Assembly: GCA_001643675.2 (NCBI GenBank)
Contig: LSRY02000006.1
Span: 1,428,501-1,492,500, forward strand
Source of the DNA: Monocercomonoides exilis
Lineage: Eukaryota > Preaxostyla > Oxymonadida > Polymastigidae
Direction: 5' to 3'
Length of the DNA: 64,000 nucleotides
Under the pieces are notes generated by a model. That model did no database searches and had not been told where the DNA came from. It was given only the letters and a program-made list of their open reading frames with translations. This document shows positions 1-10,900 of this stretch, piece after piece (position 1 is the first letter of the stretch; every line of letters begins with the position of its first letter). Position numbers and translations under genes: made by a program.

Positions 1-509
1 AAAATAAACATAATAAAATGATACATACACATAATATTACTATTTACAATTTTAACAATATTTTCAAAAATCTTGCGTTGATCTACAATTGTTACAAATA
101 AACAATCAACTTCAGACTAAATATCAATCAATAAACAATGATGTAAAATTCAAAAATTTAGGGAACAAAATTGAAAACGATTTTAATTCAATTGAAAAAT
201 AAAATAAAAAAAAAAAACATAAACAAATTAAAGACGTTCAAAAATGTTGCATATACAAATATATATAGAAATAATCGAATTATTAAGCAGTAAATCTACT
301 CAAACATTCATAAATAATGAATTATTTAAAACCATTGAGCTTTTTCAAGAAACGCACAATTAAAGTCAATCTAAACTTCCACTACGTAACATTCGGACAA
401 ATCACTAAACATATCAAATGAACAAGAAAATTATCAAAAATTTTAAATTCTTTTTTTGTAAGAATTAAATATTTACATACATAAAATGCATATAAATAAC
501 AAATGAAAA
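1..509. other. AT-rich intergenic DNA, no gene seen
   Basis: Very AT-rich sequence with scattered A and T runs. No supported reading frame, RNA gene or repeat was recognised. It lies just outside the duplicated 3' flank that begins near 510, so it marks the outer edge of the segment shared with the second giant gene. Confidence 0.6.
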
Positions 510-1934
510 GCATTTTCTTCTTTTGTGTGACTTTCAAAAACGCAAACACGATCCAAAAGAAGCACATAAAAAAACTTTCAGAACAAAGCAATCAAGCTGA
601 TTTAAAAAAAGAAATAACGAAAAACCCCTGCCTCTTCTCTCCTCCTCCTCCTCCTCCTCCTCCTCCTCCTCTTGCTATATTCACCACCCACAAATCTCTC
701 CCATTTGCACTCTCAGAAGGATTATCCCTCCAATTGACAAATCAAAAACCCACATTGCAAACAAGGCACACAGTCACAATAAACAGCGCTTCTAACAGCT
801 TTCCTTGCACCCACACTGCAGACCTTCATTCATGCATTTCTCCCTGCCTCATCATCACAGCCTCATTTCCTCTCTTTCCTCCCTCGCCCTTTTCCTCTCT
901 CGCTCTTTTCATCCTCCATTTCTCCAGCCATCGCAATATTCACGATTCGCTCTCCTCCCAATTCCCTCAACTCACCCAGCTCCACCCATCATCTCGGCTT
1001 CCCCTTTCTCCTGACTCTTCCTGCTCCTCATTCTCAACATCGATCGCATCCGACACAGTCATCACCACAGCCCCGCTCGGGAAACGCTGGATGAACTCTC
1101 GCTTCACAACAACAAGGCTCGGCCGGCTCTCCACTGCGCTGCTCCAGCACGCCACAACCACCCTCCCCAGCCCACACTCCTGCTCCTCCCCAGCCTCCGG
1201 CCGCTCCTGCCCCCGCATCTTCTCAAACGCCGCCTCTCCACAATACTCAAAAAACGGAATCTCCAGCCGCAGGCACTCCCACAGCATCACCCCGATCGTG
1301 AACACAACCGACGCCTTCGTTGCGCCCACATTCCTCCCTGCCCCCAGCTCTGGCGCCCTCCACCGCAGACACTCCTTCCCCATGTCCAGCTCCTCCTCAA
1401 AAGCCGATGACGGTGGCGGCAATTTGGTGAACCGCTCACTCTTCACAGAAGCGTCAGAGGAAGATGTGACAATCGTGGAGGTCGAAGAGATGGATGACGA
1501 ATCAGAAGACGAATCATCAGAAGACGAGCAGTCTGAGTGGAGCGCAATGCAGATCACCATGTGTTCTGAGAACAGCACAATGTGCGGGCTCAGGCTGCCC
1601 AGCGATTGCAGTGGATTCTCCATCTCGTCAAACGAGTGCAGCGCCACATTTGCCACCCAGAACAGGATCTGGGCTGCTGTTTGCTCCCTCTCTTCAAGAC
1701 TCCCAATCGCCATTTCTTTCTTCTCATTCCTTCCATGCAACAGCATAAACAGCGAGTCTCGCAGGTCCACAATCAGCTTCTCATGAGGAGACGAGCATGC
1801 CATTGCATCCACCAAGTTCGACATTGAAGAGGTTGTGGGGCACAGATCCTCTCCTCGAACAAATGTTGTGTCTGTATCTGAAGTATCTGTTGATGAAGTG
1901 GAAGAGATAGATGGCGATGGTATTCTCTTTCTCA
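510..1934. repeat. Duplicated segment, copy A1 (3' end plus 3' flank of giant gene 1)
   Basis: This stretch matches 45549-46982 almost base for base. It covers about 457 bp of noncoding DNA beyond the stop codon and the last ~320 codons of the giant gene. In the noncoding part I see only a handful of substitutions and one ~9-bp length difference in a CT-rich run. Because noncoding and silent positions are conserved too, recent duplication or gene conversion explains it better than selection on protein. The coding part is clearly richer in G+C than the rest of the window. Confidence 0.9.
641..670. repeat. (CCT)10 microsatellite
   Basis: Ten uninterrupted CCT units lie in the 3' flank of giant gene 1. 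The same ten-unit array is present at 45680-45709 in the second copy. An unchanged repeat number at such a mutable site is a further sign that the two flanks separated or were homogenised recently. Confidence 0.95.
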
Positions 1935-4900
1935 CCTCTTCCTCTTCCTCCTTCTCCTTCTCATCAACCGCTTCAAGTGCCCATTCTGGAATCTTGTCTG
2001 AATCTCTCCCCAGAATGTATTCTGTTGATCCACTCTCGGATAGAAGATGCTCTGAAGACTCTGAGTGTCCCAAGCTTTTCTCATACACCCTCTTCTTTAT
2101 CTTTTCTTCATTCTTCTTTTCGTCATCTCTTTCAGCTCTCCTCCACTGAGCCTCAGGTGACATCTCCATCGTCACCATCTCAAACGCCTTCGGGTCCTTT
2201 CTCATTGTATCTGCCACAATCTCCTCTAGCTCTTTTGCCCGCTCCTTCGCCTTCTTCCACCGAACAACAAACACCACAAGCCCCATCAAAACAATCACAA
2301 ACAGCGCACCCACCACAATCACCACCCACGACACCCTCCCTCTGCTCCCGCCTTCTGCCTCGTTCCCTCTGCCCTCTCTTTCTGATTCTGTTCTGTTCTT
2401 CAGCACAGCCCTTCCTCTTCTGCACTTTCCCCCTTTGCACCCAAACTCAACACCAACTGCAACCTCTTCCTCTGCTTTCGCTCCTTTCACGACCTCTCCA
2501 CCAATCACCCCAATCGCTACCTCTTCCGACAGAAGCCCCTCTTCCTCAAATTCGTACGTCACCACTTTTTCCTCTTCTCCTACAACCACACTCACTCTGA
2601 ACCACATCTCACACGGAATCAGCAGCCACCCATGAAACACCAGCCTTATTCTCCTCCATTCTTCCTCTTCCTCCATCTCCACCCTCTCAACCCCCGGGAT
2701 GAAGAACTCTGATTCTCTCTCCTCCGCTATTCCCTTCATCACACATCCTTCACTCACCATCCACAGAGACGAGTCATCTTTTGCCCCATCCCCTCCCTTC
2801 AAGCTCACAATATCCACTACCCCCGAATCCTTGCACAGCACGTTCCTCCGAAACGATGGATACTTTTCAAACCCAGGATCGTTCCCCACAAACTCTCCCT
2901 TTTCAATCTCAACTTTCCCTCCAGATACCCCCACCCCTCCTTCACTCGAGTTCGCAACCGTTGTCTCTCTCATCGTTGCATTGCTGTTTTCTATGCTAAT
3001 CAATGATCCATTCCACACGCAAATTTCTTGAGCATCGTTTGCTGGCAAATTTTCATTTTTCAGCTTCCCTTCAAAATTGCATGAATCTATCGTAGCTTCA
3101 TGAATGAATCTTAAATCAAATATGCTCCCAAACTTTGAAATCGAGAAACATTCAGAAATGGAACAATTTATTGAATCAAACACATTATAATTTTTCCCAT
3201 CCAAAATCAAAATGCTTGCACCCGCTGTTGATTTGCTTATATTCTGAAATGAACACAAAGTGAGTTTTAGCGTTTTCTCGTATTTGGAATTCTCGAAGTT
3301 TAGACCTGATGGCCCAGCTAAACTGATTAATGATCCATGTTCAAGTGTGATGCATTCAATTGTAATTTCCTTTAGTACGATATTTGAAGAGATCGCATCA
3401 GATTGGATAAGCGAAAATGAAAGTGAGATATAACTTATTGAAACATCAACAATATAAATTGATGATTCACCATCAATGAAGAAAAAATCTGATCCAACTT
3501 GAACATTTTTTGCTGAAAAGTTTTCAATATTTAGTTCTCCTCCATGAACAGAAAATATATGAAATGGAACATTTCCTTTCTCTTTCTCTTCTTCACCTTC
3601 CACCTGGACTTTTGATATCAGAATCACCCCGGAATTTATATCCATAAATGTTTTATGCAAGGATTCAAAAAGGCGAGAAAATTTGAAAGTTAGATAGCTA
3701 AGCTCAACATTTGCGTTTGCATTTATTACACATTCACAAGCGCACTGCATCTGCAATCCAATTCGAACAATTGCTTGCTCTTTCAACTTTGAACGGATCG
3801 TTATTTCATCAAGTATTATCTCCCTTTCAATCTTGCTTTCTCCTTCAATCAGAATCTGACTTTCAAAAATCCTCGTCACATGATCAAGTCCATATGCAAT
3901 CGTTGAACAAGGAAGCATTCTTGTTCCACATTTCCTTGAATTATCATTTTCAATGTCAATAGCAGATGATACAAAAATTGTGTCTGATTGATATATCATG
4001 ATAAAATCAAGAAGATTCACAGGTATATCAGAATAATTCGAATGGTCAATGCCGTACATTGCATTTATCTGATTGTACACTTCGCTGCTGAACACCTGCC
4101 TGAACTGCGTCTCGTTAATTTGCGATGAGATGTTCTGGCATTCAATAAATAGATCTCTTCCTGAATATGCTGTATTCGATTCAAAGCCGATCGAAGCAAA
4201 CATCATCGGCAGATCACCTTCAAACGTTGTACCAATGAAAATCCCTCCACCTCTTCCTTTTGAAGTCGAACATCCACACTGGCGAATAGCTGTACTCCAC
4301 ACTTTAACACTTCCGCCTTTATCCAGATGCATCATCATCATTCCTCCTTTTTCGGATAGAGACGAGGAGCACATCTGAACGCTGCTTTTGTTTACAACAA
4401 CATCCAGCAAATGAGATGAATTGCAATTCAATACTCCTGGCCCATTCCCATTCTTCACAATTGCTTCAAATGATGAATTATCAATCTTAAACATTGAAAT
4501 GCTTTCAGGCTCCTCATCCTCCATCTTTGATTCTTTTGCTCTCTGAACATCCAATACTGATCCTTTCCACATATTTACAGACGATACAATTATATTTTTG
4601 ACTTCACATTTTCTTGCCCCGCAAACAACAAATATGCTTCTGTCTGCATTCACATTCACAACATCCACTTCTTCGACAATCAGTTCTCCTCCATCGCACA
4701 ACAAAAACGAAAATAATCCTGGTGTAATAGATGTATGAAGAGATCTCATTGAACACTTCCGTAACAAAATTTCTCCATTTTCATTCAAAATCAATGCTTC
4801 TCTATCGTTTTTGAATGTTTCACTTGCAACAAACTCAATTCCAACAACTCTCAGACTCTTTTTGTTCAAAATAGCAATGTCTCCTCCTTTGCTTTCTCCA

Positions 4901-7900
4901 AATGAAATCGTTCCCATTCTTTTTTCTTCACTCATCATGACTAACGATCCAATCTCAAATCCAGATAGATTACAAGTTTCATAAATTCCAATTTCATCCT
5001 TCACAACAACTTTTTTCACTTCTCCTTCATCGATATGATTTAGTCCCATCATTAACGATCCACATGGCTCGCTTTCACTTCCACACCGCAATGCATCATA
5101 TCCATCTCTCGATACATGCACCTCACTTCCTCTGTACTCCACAATAAACATTAGCAAATCCACATAATCAAATGAATTGTCACTTCCAGCGAACAGATTT
5201 CCATCTGTTTCACTCGAAAGTCCGTCTATTTTAAAGCTTTCTGTTGTGATGCTCTCATTCAAATTAACATCCCAAATAAAAATGTTTACACCTAACGATG
5301 CACAATTCTCTTCAAATTCAACTTTTTCAAATGCAAATTTGTTTGCACTCAATGCTTCCATGCTATTAACAAGAGCGCCGCCTCCTTTTCCACTATCTGT
5401 ATTGCACTTGCATCTCTTTATCATTGTCTCCTTTAAAAGCACACGCCCTTGCCCTTTGATTTCCGCATGTATCGCACCTCCATTTTCTGATCTCATCGAA
5501 TTAATATCTTTCATTTCGCACCCACATAATATCACATCCCCGTATGCAGCTCCTCTCAGCACGATACCTTCCTTCGCTAAGTCTGACTCCAATTTCGAAA
5601 AAATGCTTCTATTCAATAAAATACCAGACATTTCATTTTTTGATGCTTCCTTTGCAGTTGTTGAAGGAGACAAAGCAAACACAGAACAGTCTCCAAGTTC
5701 AACATCCTCAATCATAATTCTTTCAATTGACATCGTCGCAGCTGCCGACAATTCAAATAACGAAACCGACGAAGAATAATTCTGCACTTTGCACTCATTC
5801 ATTATCACACTTCCAGATCCTACAACAACAATACTAAACTCGATAGCTATATCACTGATAATTTTGAATATGCAATGGTCAAGAAGAATGCCCTCAGAAT
5901 ACGCATTTGAAAAAATGAGACACGTTACAGCTCCACAAGATGGTTGAAGGAGCAAAAAGTCTATCCAAAGAATATCTAAAGAATCACCATTCATCAACAC
6001 ACCTTTGACTTTGTCACGAATATTGTTTGTGGAAATTTCTAGAGTTGCATATAACGATTGCTCCATTGTGGAAGAAAAAATTGAAAATCTGGAAACGTCA
6101 TAACAATCGCTTACATATGTTGATCCATCAACAACCATTTCGTGTACATCCATGCTCTTTTCAGTGTTGCTGTATCCTCTCCAAAACGTCTGACAAGGAT
6201 ATCCAATCATTCCACACCCGTTCATATCATATCCTTTTTCAGAAACAAAAACACGCGAAGAGTGGTACTGCTCCAGGAAATGAACCAAATTAACTGGTTT
6301 TTCGATGAAATATTCAGCATCTTCTCCTTTCAAATCAATGCTCACTTCTTCGATGGATGACAGATTCACAAAACAAGTGGACCTGATAGTTTCATTCAGA
6401 GAAATGCTGAAAACAAATACGTCTCTTCCATAAGTTGCTGAGTTGTTTCCAAATGATACGTCTTTTAGCAAATAATTAGATTGGAAACTTTCACCAAACG
6501 AAAGATATATTCCTCCTCCTTTTTCATTCACTGCAACGGTTTTGCAATTCTTTAGGCTGCAGTTCTCAAATTTCATCATTTCACTTCCGCTCATCTCATT
6601 TTTTGTCCCTCCTCCATTTCCTTTCTCAGCTCTGCAACCATCAAAGCAGCTTCCGTTCTTCACAGAAAGATCCTGAACATTCCTTGTCTGAAATAAAGTC
6701 AACTCAGATGAGCAATTAACAACACAAACACCATTCACTTCAACAATCTTGCAATCTTCGCAAGTTATAAGTGTGCAACCAGCAGAATGAACATTCATTA
6801 TTTCTGTATTCTCAATTACAAATGTGCAATTATTTCCCGAGAAAACTCCCCCAATCCCCTTAAATGGGCCACATTCAATTGCAATACCACTCATCATAAT
6901 AAGTCCGCCACTTCCTCTAACAATCCATATATCTTCTATCATTTCGGTGCCCTCGCCAGTTCCAAACGAACAGTTCACAATAGAACATTCACCAGAGGAA
7001 ACTATCAAAACTTCTGTGAATGACGAAATGCAAGGAAGAATAATTCGCAGTCTATTCAGAGTTAATCCAGCATTTGCTCCTCCATTTTTCAGCTCTAAAT
7101 GCCCTCCTTCCTCTATAATTATTAAAGAATTTTCGTTTTTTTTCCCTCTGATTGTCAGAGACTTTTCATTTCGTTCCACAATTCCACCAATTGCTCCACT
7201 CTCAATAATTTGAATTATCGACTGATTATTGTTCATTCTTTCAATCCCAAATACCACATCAAGGCACGGTTTCACCTCAATCCCGCAGTCATTTGAGTTT
7301 TCTCCATCATTTCCTTTAACAAATACAATCGCATCATCTGCGGGAAACAGATAAGGCAGCATCGATATACTCCTCCCTGTTGAAGTTTCAAAAACCCACA
7401 ATTGCTTTTTTTCAAGATCATCCTCATCTGCAGATCCTGCCCACCACATTGCATTTACCGATACTCGTGCAGTTGGGCAAACAACAAACACATCTTTTCC
7501 CTCAAACGCTTCGTTTCCGCCAAACTCGATATTTTTCATTGAATAAGTCAACTCTGTTGAACTTAGCGTTAAATGAATTCCTCCTCCATGTCCGCTTTCT
7601 GTGTCCACTTTACTCTCCTTCACTTCGTTAGAATCACACTCAAAAACGCCTCCTTTCTTCACCTCAACAAATACACTTCCTCCTTTTCCACTTTCATCCA
7701 AACATGTAATGTTCCAAAAGAAGCACTCTTTCACAATTGCTTTCTTTTCAAAACCAACAATTCCAACAATAGCCCCTCCATCCCCATCATTCCTTACCAA
7801 CTCTTCAAATGTGTTGTTCTTCAGTTGTATTGTGGTAAGTTCAGCGAAAGCAATGGCTGGATGGCTGGAGAATGCTGACGAATTAAACGTCGAGTTTTCA

Positions 7901-10900
7901 CATCTGACAGAAGCAACTTCATTTACGCACACCAATCCAATGCCTCCTTCACTTTTCACGTTTTCGAACACAACAGAATCAATCACTCCATGAGCTTCCA
8001 TCCCTTCAATAATTATAGCTTCTGTTGATAAAAACTCAATATCCTTCATCAACACACTCTCAATCACCATTGCTCCTGAGCAACACTTCGCAAACTGATA
8101 TTCCAACGAACCAGATTCAGCTTCGATGCTGCACTTCGTTACATTTAAAGTTCCTCCTAAACAAATAAACAGGCTGTTGTGTACGCCAGATATTCTTGGT
8201 GGAGCACAAAATAGAATGTGAGAAAGCGAAGCCACTGACTCTTTCACAACGAATATACCTTCTTCACTCCCTCCGATGCTCTCATTAATTTTCACCAATT
8301 CCATTTCACTACTTGTATCAATATTCATTTCCTGTGTATCAATTATCACTTCGCATATGATCTTGAATCCAGAAAGTATTCGGATATTCGCATTATTCCC
8401 TTCAAAGCGAGTTCTGCCAGCATATCCAATTGTCAAACATGGATACCATTCAAATCCACACAACGCATAATCAACACCACCTATTCCAACATATCCAGGC
8501 TCGCTCCACTCATTCACAAATAATGAAAGTGGCACAATCACGTTATCTTTCCAATCCAGTCCCACAAATTCGTTGCTCAACGTATTTGTTCCAAAAGCTC
8601 CTATCTTTAACGAAGATTTTGAAAAGCTCTTACTCAGCTCATGTCCTTCACCAAACAAATTTATTCCAATCCTTGCCTCGTTGTTCTCAAACGAAAGGCT
8701 TTCGAGAACAAAGTTTTTTGAGCCCTTCCCACAACACTCGATCGAAACGCCTCCTCCATATCCTTCTCCATTTCTGTCTTTCATGCTTTTACATCTTCTA
8801 AATAATGTACTTACTCCTTCATTCCCAATTCGAATCATTCCATTTTCCTTAATCTTTACTTTCATACCTCCACCGCTTCCGGCTTCTGCAGTGCAATCTG
8901 AAACAACAACACCTCTCCACTCAAAACTCGTCCCTTCTCCCACAATTGCTGATGCAACAGTTCCATTTCCTTCCTTTCTTTTCCAACTGCTGAAGTTCGA
9001 GTTTGATACTGACATGCTCCTTCCTTCACTCATCCATACAGCCGTACAACTTGTTAACTCTGAATTCCCCGTTATCACACAGCCATGAATCGAAAGTGCT
9101 CCTTTTTCTGAAACTTCAATTAGTCCCGTTGAAATTGTTGAGCTGCAGCCTGAAATGTCACTTGAAGATAAAGTAATTAACCCTTCGCCTGATGCTTCAC
9201 AGAACTGACAATCCAAAAAACATATTCCATGCACAATTACTGAAGAAAGAATCGCTGATCCCTTAATAACTTCCAACATCTTATAGTCCACAGATGTACC
9301 ACTTTTCAACTCGATTTTTGTCGAGATAATTGATAAAACTCCTTCCACATTGCGAAACAACCCTTTCCGTCCATTCAATTGTGTTGGTACTTTTATTTTC
9401 ACATTTTCCACAACTGTAGACGCACCATTTTGCACCAACACTTCAAGTATCTTTTCTCCTTCCGCAGTAATGTTTATTTCATTTTCCAACGCTTTTCCTT
9501 TTATCTCCACTTTCCCCTCCATCACAATGTGTTCGTGGCTCATCTCCACGCTGCCTTCAATTTCACTGCAAATACCAAGGATGCCTTTCCTCTTTTCAAG
9601 AGCAAAATCCAATGTTAAGCATGGATACCCGTCATAACCACATTTATCAAAATCATTTCCGTTTTCGCCACCAACAGTAATTGACACAGGTTCTGAGCGA
9701 AGATATAGCACTAATGGAATTGCATACTGCTTCTCATTCTCAAATCCCATTAGTGTGGACATATCTGTTATGTTTGTGCTGAATCCAATGCTCCTGTTAT
9801 TGATAACTTCTGTAAAGCTTCTAGCTTCCACAAACATATCTCTTCCATATTTAGATGCATTGCACATCACGAACTTGACCATCGTAAGCAAGAAATCTCT
9901 ACCGCCTTTCACCTTCAAGATCATCCCTCCACCAAGTCCTCCACTCAAATCCTCGCCATTTGCATAACATTTCTCAAAAGTCACACTCATCTCGTTTCCT
10001 ATTCGGATAATTCCTTCATCTTCAATCACAACTCTTATGCCTCCGCCATTTCCCATTTTGCACTTCCCATTTAGCAGTCCTCCATCAATGCTCATTCTTT
10101 GACTCGTCCCAACCATTCCATTCACAAGGCTCCCATCACCATGTTCCAATACAACAGAAGAAAAGTTGCACATGGAAATATTAACATTTTTTGCTCTCTC
10201 ATTCTTTAAGAAAGAACATTCATTCATATGAATGTCTGAGACACTCAAATCGCTCATATCAATTTCGCTCATCAATCCGCAAACATATACAAAAGGCGTG
10301 GAAATCAATGAAAGCGATGATATAGATAGCTTCTTCATTGAAGCCTTTCCGGCTCTCATAACGAGAAAATGGTGTTCTATCGTATCAACGGTTTCATCCT
10401 CGCACACATCGCACTCATTCATAGAGATTCTCGCTCTCTCTTCAAGCAATGCTACAACACTCATTTCGGAATACAAAAGCGACGATTGAAGCATGAATCT
10501 CAGAAGCTCAATCGTTACATTGCTCTCAACAATAAGCACACCATTTGTAGATCCTGTGCTTCCAACCGCCATCACAGAGGATTTTTCATCAACACCTCCA
10601 AGAACATATCCTCGTTCATCTTCAAATATCATGTTTTCCATAATTCGATATTGCTGATGAAATATTATTTCTCGATTCGTTTCTTCCAATTGCAAAATCG
10701 AATATTTCAGTGTTTTGCACGGGTAATTGAAAAAACCGCATGCTGACACATCACGCCCCTCATTTCCAACTGCCACTTTTTCTTCTCGACTCAGAACATA
10801 GTATTCCAAAGGAATGAATACACCATCCCATTTTTCATCAATTCCAATAACATCTTCCAGAACTTCTGAAAAACGACACATAAACTCCATTGAGCTGTTT

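Noticed and set aside
503-1786. Proline/serine-rich frame on the plus strand, repeated at 45485-46786.
   Set aside because: It is the antisense shadow of the giant gene's GC-rich 3' end plus the (CCT)n flank. It has no family resemblance, and its duplication is explained by the segment itself.
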